64,000 nt of DNA. Origin: Galeruca laticollis. Taxonomy: Eukaryota > Arthropoda > Insecta > Coleoptera > Chrysomelidae. Made by a program: the position numbers and the translations under genes. The notes beneath the pieces were generated by a model. It did no database searches. It had not been told where the DNA came from and saw only the letters and a list, made by a program, of their open reading frames with translations. Below, piece by piece: positions 24,330-35,643 of the stretch (its first letter is position 1; each line of letters opens with the position of its first letter). The stretch spans positions 43,826,951 through 43,890,950 of the forward strand of contig OY998178.1 of the NCBI GenBank assembly GCA_963921935.1. The letters run 5' to 3'.

Positions 24330-26590
24330 AATGACCCTTAGTCCCCCGTAGACCTTCAATGGACAAAGGGTACGAAGAATCCCCGGGAGGAAATTGAAAA
24401 TTGGAATGTTAGAAGCCTTTTCCAGGCTGGCAAACTGGGCAACTTAACACTGGAAAGGAACAGATTGAAAGTTAATATATTTGGAATCAGTGAAACTCGA
24501 TGGCCCGGTAGTGGCAAATGCATAACTGAAGAAGGAACATTTTACTAATCTCGTAGTGACGATCAACAAAAGCCTCCAAACGGTGTACGAATTTTGGTAG
24601 AAAGAAAAACAAGTAAATCCGTTACAGGATTAGTACCCCTCTCAGAGAGAGTAATGATACAGTTAGAAACATCAAAGATGTGAACAAATATAATTCAAGT
24701 GCACGCCTCAACGGCACAAAGTGAAGACAGAGAAATTGATGAATTTCACGGACAAACGGAACAATCATGGAAGAACATTAAGAAACACGAAGTGGCCATT
24801 GTAATAGGAGATTTCAAGAGAGGAGGGGTTGTGGATGTTATTGGAGAGCACGGACTGGGACAGCGTAACGAGAGAGGAGAGAGGCTGGTTGAATTTGTCT
24901 AAGAGAAAGATATAGTAGTGACAAACATCTTATTCAAACTACCACCAAGAAGATTATACACTTGGAAATCACCACAGGACACAAAATATAAAATAGTTAG
25001 AAACTAGATCGACTATGTCATGATTAATAAACGACACAGAAATAGCATACTCTCAGCCAAGACATACCAAGGGGCAGACATGGCATCGGATCATAACCCA
25101 ATAGTTGCAACATTCAAACTAGCTTCAAAACGTATCAAACGGTCCAGGAAGAGTAACAAAATGGACGTCACGAGATTAAGAAACAGCGAAACTAGATCAA
25201 GGTTTGAAGAACGACTTGCAGACAGCACACATCAGAGATAAGGGAGACATAAACATCGAATGGGAGAAAATTAAAAACACAATTTTTGAAAAGGAAGCAA
25301 AGTGTTGAACGAGGCGAATGAGAGAAAGGAAAACAACCGACAAAATTATCGATTGAATCAAAAGAAGAAGAGATGTTATAACCACTGATAACAGCAGATA
25401 TAAAAGTATACATCGGGAAATACGAAAGAATGTAAAAGAAGCGAAAGAACAATGGTTGAATGAAAAATGTGCCGAAATTGAAAAACTGCAAAAAGTACAT
25501 GACTGCTTTAATATACATAAAAAGGTTGAGGAGATCACTGGAAATTATAAAAATAAAGAACGCAGATATACTGATGGATGATAATGAGAATATAGTGGCG
25601 AAGCTGACATCAAAGCTTAAGACATGGAAAACATACATCGAAACGCTGTTCGAAGATGACAAAAATAGCCCCTTACCCCCAGAAAATGATACAGAAACCA
25701 AACCAGAAATAACAACAGATGAAATAGAATATGGGCTGAAGAACATCAAGAACGGAAAAGTACCTGGTCCAGACGAACTACCCATCGAAATGATAAAACT
25801 GCTTATGGAACATAGCTTGTATGCACTTGCTGAGCTCTTCAATGCGCTCTACAGATCAGGAAGGATACCAAATGACTGGTTGGTGTCGACCTTCATTGTG
25901 ATTCCCAAGAAAGCCAACGCAAGAGTATGTAAAGATCATGGGACTATAAGCCTAATGAGCCATACACTCAAATTATTCGTAAAAATAATTTACAACCGTG
26001 TAAAAAACTGGATAACGACATCAGCGATACACAGTTCGGGTTCCGTAATGGAGTTGGCACGAGAGAAGCATTATTTCGTATAAACGTGTGGATTCAACGC
26101 TGTTTGGACGTTAACAAGGATGTGTACGCCTGCTTTGTGGACTATGAGAGAGCATTTTACAGAGTCCGTCATGAACAACTTATCAAAATTATGAGAGAAA
26201 AGCAAATACATACCAGAGTTGCCAGAATTATTGATAACCTATATTACGACCAAACATCAAACATAAAGATAGATAATAAATACACAGAAAACATCAACAT
26301 TAAACGTGGTGTACGACAGGAGTGTATACTTTCTCCGCTATTGTTTAATATGTATTCGGAAGTCATCATGAGGAAAGAATTACACAATGAAGCAGCTGAA
26401 GTAGTAGTAAACGGAGTTTCTATAAAGAACGATACGCAGATGATACCGTACTGCTAGCAGAAAGTATAAATGGCCTGCAAAGAATGGCCCAAAAAGTGTA
26501 TGGAACAAGTATCCATTATGGCTTGAATGTGAACCTTACTAAAACAAAATTCATGATCTTTACCAAAAAAACCAAACTGGAAACACACAA
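24330..26590 (+). pseudogene. RTE-like LINE (endonuclease and RT), decayed
   Basis: The plus strand encodes, across several frames, an APE endonuclease and a reverse transcriptase. Endonuclease: WNVRSLFQAGKLGNLTLERN, IFGISETRWPGSGK, VAIVIGDFKRGG (catalytic GDFN altered), EHGLGQRNERGERLVEF, DYVMINKRHRNSI and GADMASDHNPIV. RT: IKNGKVPGPDELPIEMIKLL, NDWLVSTFIVIPKK, ACFVDYERAFYRVRHEQL, RGVRQECILSPLLFNMY, and remnants of the YADD block with DTVLLAES after 26430. Endonucleases of this type are often mislabelled as craniofacial development protein 2-like. Frameshifts and stops are frequent. The 3' end is lost at about 26,590, where the next repeat starts. Confidence 0.85.
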
Positions 26591-26623
26591 CTGATCGTAA
26601 ACCATCAAATAATAGAGCGAGTC

Positions 26624-27233
26624 TTTATTTTAATATTTAATTTGTAGTTAATTGATAAGTAGGTAATATATCTCCTTAGATTACGTAGTACCGAGTATAT
26701 TAGGTACTAAGATATTAATTTTAAATTTTTTTTCAGCTCGAGGGAGACCAGCTGGATAAAAAAGTTAGTGTCGCTCGTCAAAGTAGTGAAAAAAGAGTAA
26801 AAACAAGGAAGATTTCTGAAATTTTACAAGAATCTGCAATACCTGCTGAGCCCGTGGCAGTGTCTAAAACGAGGCCTGAAAATATTTCAAATGATCCAGA
26901 ACCTGAGCCAAGTACATATCTGCATTTCCTTTTTGTCTGTTTATTTTAATATTTAATTTGTAGTTAATTGATAAGTAGGTAATATATCTCCTTTGATTAC
27001 GTAGTACCGAGTATATTAGGTACTAAGATATTTATTTTAAATTTTTTTTCAGCTCAAGGGAGACCAGCTGGATAAAAAAGTTAGTGTCGCTCCTCAAAGT
27101 AGTGAAAAAAGAGTAAAAACAAGGAAGATTTCTGAAATTTTACAAGAATCTGCAATACCTGCTGAGCCCGTGGCAGTGTCTAAAACGAGGCCTGAAAATA
27201 TTTCAAATGATCCAGAACCTGAGCCAAGTACAT
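26624..27233. repeat. two tandem 294-bp copies, 22 bp apart
   Basis: 26624-26917 and 26940-27233 are the same length and differ at only a handful of positions by eye. Each copy holds an AT-rich half ending in TTTTTTTTCAG, a strong splice-acceptor-like tract, followed by a coding-like half (GDQLDKKVSVARQSSEKRVK in copy 1). Only the second copy continues into the GIY-YIG domain, so the first looks like a duplicated 5' part. Confidence 0.9.
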
Positions 27234-27705
27234 CCTCTATAAAAACAGAAAATATGCCTGAGAAAAGAATGACTTCTGTTGCCAGACCAAATCCCTTCGG
27301 TACATGACACAACATCTACAACAATTTCTTTCAAACCAGAAAGTAATGTAAGTACAAAATTGTTAAATGTAACAACAAAAATATCCCCATTGAAGAAGTC
27401 TGGTATATATAAACTTAAGTGTCCAGAATGTAATGCTGTCTATTTGGGTCAATCCATTAGAAATTTTGAAATCAGATACAGTGTACACTTACGAGCATAC
27501 AGATTGAAACAACCAGAGAAATCCCGCTACGCAAAACATCTACTTGACACCAAACTTTCATTGACAATTCACATAGAACTAGAAGTACTACATATATGTG
27601 ATAAGAAACGAAATTAGAAGACACTTAAAAGATCCACAATATGAAGTCGTCAATGAACAGATAATTCTAGGAAGAGCTAAAGTTTTAAACTGTCTTCTTA
27701 AGTAA
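27234..27705 (+). pseudogene. Penelope-like GIY-YIG endonuclease end
   Basis: The frame at 27279-27617 encodes SGIYKLKCPECNAVYLGQSI followed by RNFEIRYSVHLRAYR, the CCHH-type GIY-YIG domain of Penelope-like elements (GIY at about residue 42, YLG in place of YIG). A frameshift near 27610 leads to the tail IRRHLKDPQYEVVNEQIILG, which has the usual composition of the Penelope C-terminus. It belongs to a different Penelope family from the 12.5-16.4 kb copies, since cysteine spacing and flanks differ. The reverse transcriptase is absent. Confidence 0.75.
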
Positions 27706-28679
27706 TAATTGTAAAGATCAGCAGATATAGTTTTCCTGGCCTTCTACATCATTGCACAGTTATACTGATCATAAATGGGAAAAAATATATCCAGGGTATC
27801 CCCATATGGATAATAACATATGAGTTTTAATATTAGTAATATTATATTTTAATATTTTTTTGTTCATATATATTAAGTCAATCACTTCTTGTTCCAGCCA
27901 AAAATAATTACTAAACACCAAGTAGGCATCACATGGAATAAAACTTCTGTCATTCTGACTATGATAATAATATCGAAACAATTGTGAATTTTGACCATTT
28001 TTTCAATATATTGTGAAATTGTGTAGAAACAGTTCGTTTCAGTAAAAAAAGTAATAGTTCACAATCATTAAAATCCGTTCCGTACCTACAACCATAGTAG
28101 GTAATCTAAATTCAAAGGAAAATGCTTAAAATTCACACTATTTTTGGGATATCTAGAGTCAGTAATAATACATCGACATGCCGTTCCGCTATGCTGACGC
28201 TAATTAGGTCTACTTTTATGATCTCCAATGAAAACTGCATACTACTATCCAATATTTACCAAAGACATCTAGATTGGAAAAAAAATAGCTCCCTCTAGCG
28301 TGCATGTTACTTATTAGATTATTTCGAAATTATTACTCTCATGTTGGTAGAAAAGATATGATTTTAAAAATACTAAGTTTGAAAAAATCGTTTAAATTGC
28401 ACCGTAGTTTTTTCATAACCAAGTGCCCACTCTCCCCCACCCCTTATTTGAGTAGATAGTCTAAAATTTGTAATATCAATTATGCGCAGAATTTTTAGAA
28501 TAATGCGACGATTGTTTCTCCCAAATACTAATCGTACACATCGTATAACGTTTAAAATTTGCTTAAAATCATGTTTGAGGCTCAAACAAAATATCGTTGA
28601 TATCAGAATTTCCAGAAAATGTTTGAATAGCTAGTTCTTTGATGGTCGCAAATATCAATGGATGCAGATGTTACACGTA
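27706..28679. other. no gene recognised
   Basis: AT-rich intergenic sequence. Frames at 27769-27981 and 28373-28585 on the minus strand show no known motif. Confidence 0.4.
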
Positions 28680-31115
28680 CAGGTTGGCAAATTAATTTTG
28701 GCAGTCGGAAGTTTGGCAACTTCCGATGCGCCGTAGCAAAGACGTATGCGAATGGCAAGAGCTTACTTACTTCGCTGACAGAATTCGTAAGTTTCGTTTC
28801 GACAGCACAGTTCAGAAGAAAGTGTAATTACCGGGGCTTTGCAATACTAACTTGTTATGGCGACTCCAGAAAGAAAAGTTGTTCATAAAAAATTGAGTGA
28901 GCAGTGTCGTGAAATATTGATGAACGTTTTAAATTTCATGACCGAAGAGGCAAACAATGGCAAGTCGACCATTCCATTAACAAAGCTAAGTTTTAATTAC
29001 TACAATGAATTTTTTGAACCAAAGTAAATATTTAATAAATTAACACTCGATAGTAAATTTTTTAAATCGATTTTTGTACATAAAATATTTATTTGTTAAA
29101 CGATATAGAAAAGTGACATTACGGTGAGACAAAGTATTTTATGCACTCTTGTGTCAATTTTATGCACCGTAATGTAATCATAACAAACAAATCGACACCA
29201 TTTTTAGTCAATTTAGAGCAACCTAAGTGAGACATTTTTTGGTTTTTGCATGCCTACGGCTCATGCATGAAGTTAAGAAATGTACACCAAACCTTTGCAG
29301 ATAGTTATGGCTTCGCTGGAAGTCGCGAATCTCTGCGGAACAAATACATTCTTTGGGTTTTCGTACATGAAAAACAACAGAGGTTTGTTAATGGAACGTC
29401 ACGAATTCAGACATTCACGCCTACTATATTTAAGAAACATAAAAAAGTGTAGAGAACAGGACAAACCTATCATTTATATGGATGAAACATACATTCATTC
29501 ATGTCACACGCACCTTAAAGGATGGAGCGACAGGAGTAACAAACTATTGAGAAAACCCGTTTCAAAAGGTAATAGGCTCATCATTGTGCGTGCAAGAAAT
29601 GGAAATAGTTTTGTACCTAATGCTGGTATTATGTGGAACTCCCAGTCAAAAACAGGAGATTATCATAATGAAATGGCGTACGAAAATTATGAGACGTGGG
29701 TACAAGAAAAACATATTCCAAACCTACCAAAAAACGCTGCTGTGGTAATTGATAACGCCCCATATTACAATGTTCTAAATGAAAAATTACTTACTACTGC
29801 TTGGACTAAACAACAATTAAAAACTGGCTTTCCAAAAGAAACATATATTACAAAGAACAAATGCTAAAACCGGATCTTAATAATGTTGCAAAAATGTACA
29901 AGCCGCAATATAAAACTCATAAAATAGATGAATTGTTTATTCGACATGGATTACAAGTTTTAAGGCTACCCCCTTACCACCCGGACTTAAATTCGAACGA
30001 AAGTGTTTGGGCGGCACTTAAAGAATATGTGGTCAAACGAAATGGTACCTTCAATTTTACAAAGAAATCTGTAATGAATTTTTTGACACATTTTCTGCAA
30101 ATGATTGTAAAGTTAGATGTAACCATGTTAAAAATATTCAAGATGGAGTTATGAATAATGAACCACTTTTAGATACTGTTGTAGATAATATTATTATTAA
30201 GTTGGCCGAAGACGGGGACAGCGATGATGATGAAGTTGATATAGGAAGTGATTTTGAAGAGTCATTTGTAGATGCAGATCATTATTCTACTGTTGATGAA
30301 AGTAGGAACATCTACCACAAAAAAGCTTTTATATTTTATTTATATTATTAGTATACTTATTAGACCATCTCTTAAGGCGATTTCCCCAATTTGTTTTTCA
30401 AATTTTATGTATAAACCCGAATTTTTACATTATTATCTACTACATATTATTAAGAATAACAATTTTAGAAACCTTAACAAGTAGGTATGTCATTAACTAT
30501 CACTACAAACAAATAGGAAAAATTGTAAGCCATTGTTACATTTAGAAAGTCCTTTAACAATCCTTATCATATTGTACGCTTTATCTACAAAATATACCTG
30601 ACTTCCAATTGATATACAAATAATCCTCAACGACGAATATTACGAAGGCACCACTGAAAAGACATTAATTTGAAGTAAAGGTGAAAGTTTATGTCCCTTG
30701 GAATCTATTTATTAATTATTATTTACAACACATAAAATAATAAAGGATAATTATTGTATGTATGTCTTCTGAAGCAATAAATAAGTATGTCTGTACAAAC
30801 AAAAACCCCAATTTTCGTAGAGAAATCGAATGGTTTTTATTGCCTTATTCATTTAATTGATAATAAAGAACACATTAATGTTATTTTGTTTTGTAAACTC
30901 GATTTTATGTAGCATACATGTGCCAAATTTATTATTTTTAAATCCAAATTCACAATATTGTGTTACCCTCGTACGAGTTAGCACTCTCGCAACCTTTAAA
31001 ACTTTGCATGCGGAATGTACGTCGTCTGTTCTTCCCCGTAACTGCGTTTACAACGTTGTCAAGTTGTAAGGCTTTCTCGCGCATCGTCCACTGCCAAAAT
31101 TACTTTGCCAGCCTT
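28680..31115. mobile_element. Tc1/mariner-superfamily element (DDE_3), 2,436 bp
   Basis: The left end, CAGGTTGGCAAATTAATTTT, is matched on the opposite strand at the right end (31090-31115) by AAGGCTGGCAAAGTAATTTT. That gives about 26 bp of imperfect terminal inverted repeat. TA dinucleotides flank both ends (28678-28679 and 31116-31117), the signature of this superfamily. The transposase gene lies inside on the same strand. Its 3' flank (30360-31089) is AT-rich and noncoding. Confidence 0.85.
28857..30351 (+). pseudogene. DDE_3 transposase, fragmented
   Basis: A short first frame starts at ATG 28857 (MATPERKVVHKKLSEQCREI) and stops at 29027. The catalytic domain follows in shifted frames between 29280 and 30154. 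The motifs are IIYMDETYIHSCHTHLKGW (first D), GRLIIV-like NRLIIVRARNG, GDYHNEMAYENYETWVQEKH, VVIDNAPYYN (second D), LRLPPYHPDLNSNESVW (E), and an acidic tail (EDGDSDDDEVDIGSDFEES) at 30151-30351. This family catalyses cut-and-paste at TA. Breaks include a shift near 29300, a stop at 29865 and a shift near 30150. The gap between 29027 and 29280 may contain an intron or lost sequence. Confidence 0.85.
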
Positions 31116-31117
31116 TA

Positions 31118-32700
31118 GAATATTATCTAGTATCCAATACCTAATAATATAAAGGTTGATGTTTTTCATAGGCGGAGAACTTTAAGTTGGCAACACTGTT
31201 TTTTGTAGCAGCCGATTTGATAGTTTTCGTATGTTTGGAGGTTAGTTTAAGTTGGCAATTCATCATAAATAGACTTACGCCGGAGCAACATTTCCAAATT
31301 ATTCAAATTTATTTTGAAAGGCTCGGTTCATTTCGAGGAACACTTCACTTTGTGCAATTTATGAGAAATAAATAATGGTTTCCATACTCCACTGCTCGAA
31401 GTAGTAGTAGTATTTTTTTTCTGTAAATATTGTGGTGGACGTGAATTTAAATCTCGAGTCCTCTCAAAATATAAATATCAATGTTTCATTTCTATCCCAT
31501 TTTCAATGTATTTCATAATGTACTAGTAAACTACCTCCAGGTTTAGAGGGTTATATGAAAAAAAATCAGTATTCCAAACACATAAGAATTAGTAAACTGA
31601 ATTTCGTTAAACAGTTATCGGTAGTTTTTCTCAGAATTTTTTGCTCTAGTGGAAATCCAATGAAATCGGTTAATTTGAAGTCACTTGATTGAACGCAACC
31701 AATCAGAATAACATCATACTGAAAACAGATCCCATGGGCTGTTTTCATTTAATTACGTTGCCGTGAATACATTTTGATTTATTCCGATTTCGCCGTTTCA
31801 AATATTTGACGCAAATATTGAAGCAAATATACCAAAAAATATTGTTTACAGTAAAATGTTCGTGGGGAAAGCGTTTATGGACTTTTGCGATGATAGAAAG
31901 TATCAATTAGATGGAAATCGAACAGTGGAAGAATTGGCGTCGATTTTAAAAGATTGGGACCTAACAAGTTGTAACATTCAGACTTACCTAAAGCATTGAG
32001 AAATGAATGTGCATCTACTTTGTAATATATTTTATTTTAAATCAATAATCAGCTTAGACAATCTCTAAATAAATTATGTACACAAACTATTGTTATTAAT
32101 TACCACAGGTGATTACATCTTTAACAATAGTTTAGTTAACAGCTACACAAGTTCCTTAAAAATGAATGTAATGGGATTGATGGATAAGATAATACTGTAG
32201 CGCCCTCTGGTGTTAGAGGATCAATTTCCCAGGTGTCATATTCGAACATCTCTATCTTGGAATTTCCGTTTTGACCTTCGTTGAAGTCGGGCCACAGCTG
32301 ATTTTTCATAAAGACCACTTGTGGATTTGTAGAATCATTGATTATTCTGATCACCCTTAATTAAACCATAAACACATTACAAATCCTAAGATTTTGTTGG
32401 TTTTCTTAGAGACATATAATATGTGCTCGTCAAACAACTTTTGATCGAAGATAACACCTATAGTATATCCAGTATTATTAGCAGTATGTATGTTTTACCG
32501 ATCTACAACAATGTTTGGGGACTGAGCGCGTAGCACGAAGTCCCCAAATTGTTGGAGATCGGTAAAATCCTTACTGTTTGTGATGTTTATGATGTTTTTT
32601 GTGCGATTGAATTTATAACTACTTCATTTTCATTTTGATTTCATGTTCATTCTTTACAAAAATAGTCTCTGTAATCGCATTTTCATAGCGTCATTATTAA
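31118..32700. other. mostly noncoding; one unrecognised minus-strand frame
   Basis: At 32136-32354 on the minus strand a 72-codon frame (including NDSTNPQVVFMKNQLWPDF and EYDTWEIDPLTPEGATVLSY) has protein-like composition, but I cannot assign it. It could be a lone exon or chance. At 31856-31998 a short plus-strand frame (MFVGKAFMDFCDDRKYQLDG) is also unassigned. Confidence 0.3.
32493..32567. repeat. 75-bp hairpin with GC-rich loop
   Basis: TTTTACCGATCTACAACAAT at the left pairs with ATTGTTGGAGATCGGTAAAA at the right, plus TTTGGGGACT with AGTCCCCAAA. The loop is GAGCGCGTAGCACGA, whose complement contains GCTACGCG. Confidence 0.9.
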
Positions 32701-32717
32701 ATCATCAAATCTGTGAT

Positions 32718-33130
32718 CATTGCCGTATCGTTGTTAGAGCAAGTTGTAAATAACGTGTGCCATATTGCCATTTGAACTTTGTTTGAGTTTCGTGTGAATA
32801 GCATCGATTAATTGAAGGTAATTCTGGATGAACTTCAGTAAACAAACGAATGACTTCAGCCTGTGTTCGACTTCTGTCCCTATATCCGATCCTCCTTAAA
32901 ATTTCGATACGATGCGTCTCGGTTAAATAGGGCTTTTTCTTTTTTTCGCTTTCAATGTATAAGTTGGAATGGGAGCAAGTACTAACAAATCAATCACATT
33001 CAGTTCAAATTAACCAAAAAACGATAGAGCAGGTTTTTTGATGGGCTTATCAAGTAAGAAAAAATGTACCTATACATTGAAGTAATTTCAGAATTTCATT
33101 TTTTCCGACACATTGCCTATAAAAAGTAAC
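32718..33130 (-). pseudogene. mariner-like (DUF4817-type) transposase 5' fragment
   Basis: Translating the minus strand from about 32960 gives YLTETHRIEILRRIGYRDRS, RTQAEVIRLFTEVHPELP and SINRCYSHETQTKFK. This resembles the N-terminal helix-turn-helix of insect mariner-like transposases with a DUF4817 domain. The sequence 33090-33130 (TTTCATTTTTTCCGACACAT, then TGCCTATAAAAAG) also occurs at 37,895-37,932 at the end of another mariner-like fragment, so it is probably the terminal repeat. The catalytic part is missing. Confidence 0.6.
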
Positions 33131-33459
33131 AAAAAAATTGAAAAAGCTTTTAAATAAAAAAGTAATCAACCTACCCTTCCATTTGAAAAAAAAGTTGGTG
33201 GTGTGTGCAACCCCCCAATTAATTAAAAAGGTGAATAAATCTCTTTGTAATGTCCCCCGTTAAAAATAAAAATTGTTGTGTTTCAGGAATTTTGCGATAA
33301 ACCTTTATTTATCAAGTCACAGAATTTGTTCCAGTTAGACTTTCCACTCTGTATATCCACAATTATATTCACAGCAAAAATTATATATATTATCATATTG
33401 TACTCATAGATAAGGCTGTGCTCTAAGTTGAATCTAAAAATCTACTACAAAGGCATTTC

Positions 33460-33600
33460 ATACAAAGTGGGCCAAACAGTAAACTGTACCATGTGTAACT
33501 TCTAGAAGCCTGAAACCATTTTACAAGAATGTCCTCTTTACTCATGTATAAGAACAGCCCTAATAAGCTCATTTATCAATCCACATGCTTTTTTTGAATT
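33460..33600 (+). pseudogene. possible LINE 3' zinc-motif scrap
   Basis: The plus strand reads NCTMCNF, a stop, then KPETILQECPLYSCIRTALI. This resembles the C-x2-C ... H/E-x-C-PLY motif at the end of R1- or I-type LINE proteins. It is short and decayed, so the call is tentative. Confidence 0.35.
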
Positions 33601-34331
33601 TTAAATTCCAATTTGCATTAATATAATGAAATTTAATAGCTATGTACATTTTCTGTAAACGTTCGTTCATAATTAATGAAGAATAACTAACAGGAAAATA
33701 TTTTGTTCCAGATATTTTGTTGTTTTTCTTTTCACTATCAGTAGTTGACTCCAATATTGTTGGTTTTCCTCCATTCCTTGCGATTCTTAATTAATAAATG
33801 CGAACGAGGTTGGTTGTTCCGAAAGTACGGGACTTAATATTTGGCGAATGCGTGAGATTTCCCGATACTAAAAATTAATTCTTACAGAAAATGATTTTTC
33901 CTATGATAACTACTCAAAATAGACTTTTGCACACTCAAATCTAACCGCAAAATTGATGTTTTCCGTGATCTGTCATGATTTGACATTATTTCCGCTCTAG
34001 GGCGTACTTTTCCGCTCGCCTGTTTTCATTTACAATAAACTGAAGAAAGGTAGTAAATAATAGATATATTAAAACAAAATGTATGGCAGTCCGAATATTT
34101 TAGTTGAAATATTAATATTTGAAGATAGTTTGAACGAAATTGAATCTTATTTTATAAAATTACCTAGTAGAAATATAACAGTCAGAAGGTAGGCAATACA
34201 TTATACACCTAGGTGCATAGTGATTGCATATTTAAGTACCTACCTACTATTTTGTGAAAATAGTAGACTATGAAATTAATGAAACGTCATTATTTCATTT
34301 TTAGTTTATAAAAAAGTTGTCTGTTTATAAA

Positions 34332-35420
34332 ATGGAGAGTGAGAGTGAATTTTCAAGCTCACCTCCAGATATAGCAGATTTTGCTGAAAATATTACTCTT
34401 AGTTTTCTGCCAACTAAATCCAGAGGTAAATACGAGAAACAATACAATATTTTCATGGATTGGTGACGCTCAAAGAAAATTAAGAAATATTCGGAGAATG
34501 TATTGCTGACTTATTTTGGCGAAAGTAAATACACTAAACTGATTGCATTTTTGAAGTTAGGAGCAGTGGGTCACAAAGCAAAGAAATCACAAACATTCTC
34601 AAACGAACAAGTGGAGAGCTTTATTAGATTTGCACCTGACGATGAACATTTGCTGAGAAAGGTACAAACGTTTTACTATTTATTTCATTGTGATACAGAA
34701 TTTCTCAGAATATTGTTTTTAGGCGATCTTAATCATGGGCATCGCTGGTGCATGCCGTAGGGATGAATTATTCAAAATTGAATTAAAGGATATATATGAT
34801 AGAGCATCATTTCTAGTGGTCCGAATCCCCGATTCGAAAACTAATCAAAGTCGTACATTCCCAATAATTGATAGTGCCGAAGAAAATGCGATCGACTATA
34901 TATTCTATTATAGAAAATATTTTAATTTAAGACAGCAATGTCAAATTAAAAGTAAAACATCATTCAGCGCTTATTTTTACGATACTCCAAAGGTAAATGC
35001 TTCAATCAGGTGATTGGTATGAATACTGTGGGCAAAGTACCAAGCGAAATAGCCATTTCCTTAAAATTGTCCGATAAAAATTTATTTACTGGTCATTGCT
35101 TTCTAAGAACGTTGGTGACATTATTAGTAAATAATGGAGGCGACTCAATTCAGCTTAAAAAACATGGTGGGTGGAAGAGCAGTAATGTGGCTGAAGAATA
35201 TATCGCCGAATTCATTAGCAATAAAATAGATACATTCCAAAAAATTTCTGGGAACGCAGCAGTACCAACTAGCGAAGAACTTTCGATTCCTTCTATATCT
35301 GATATTGCAGAAAAAGATTCAGAAGATATTACGCTACTTCCGACTTCTTCAGGTCCTGGGATAAATGATAAAAATTGCCAAAACTGTACATTCAACTTTA
35401 ATATTGTAGGCAATAAATAA
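34332..35420 (+). pseudogene. Crypton tyrosine recombinase
   Basis: Starts at ATG 34332 (MESESEFSSSPPDIADFAEN). After an in-frame TGA (34464-34466) it continues to an intron at 34662-34722. The catalytic domain then begins with ILIMGIAGACRRDELFKIEL, where the Arg box lies in GACRRDEL. A one-base shift near 34985-34995 is followed by VIGMNTVGKVPSEIA, FTGHCFLRT (H-x-x-R), LKKHGGWKSSNVAEEYI (His/Trp box and the nucleophilic Tyr), and a tail NCTFNFNIVGNK. This is the layout of insect Crypton DNA transposons, which integrate through a tyrosine recombinase and not a DDE enzyme. The N-terminal domain appears shortened (LLTYFGESKYTKL), suggesting a deletion. All four catalytic boxes remain. A hairpin follows 124 bp after the stop. 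Confidence 0.85.
34662..34722 (+). other. 61-bp intron in the Crypton gene
   Basis: The donor GTACAAACG follows GAGAAAG, and the acceptor TATTGTTTTTAG precedes GCGATCTTAATC. Removing it joins LLRK to AILIMGIAGACRRDEL in one frame, matching the family's conserved start of the catalytic domain. Unspliced, the frame reads through unrelated residues. Confidence 0.75.
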
Positions 35421-35542
35421 AAATAATAAGTAGTTGTTACATGTTTTCAACAGCACATTCTAATATAGTGTATTTTTCATGTTTTTTTTAAATTATTTGT
35501 CTAAAAATAATGTGATCGTAGAAAAAATATTGTGTGCAATTC

Positions 35543-35643
35543 GAGCAGAAAGTGTGTTGCAGCTTTCGGAAGATTGCCCGCGCTCCGCTACGCGTCGCGC
35601 GGGTAACTCTCTGCCTCAAGCGGCAAAGTATCACTTTCCGCTC
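35543..35643. repeat. 100-bp imperfect hairpin downstream of the Crypton
   Basis: GAGCAGAAAGTGTGTTGCAG at the left pairs imperfectly with the complement of the right arm, GAGCGGAAAGTGATACTTTG. The loop is rich in CG and contains GCTACGCG (35587-35594). Confidence 0.8.

Noticed and set aside
25192..25842. 216-codon serine- and phenylalanine-rich minus-strand frame
   Set aside because: Antisense to the RTE-like LINE reverse transcriptase; the low-complexity composition is typical of a shadow.
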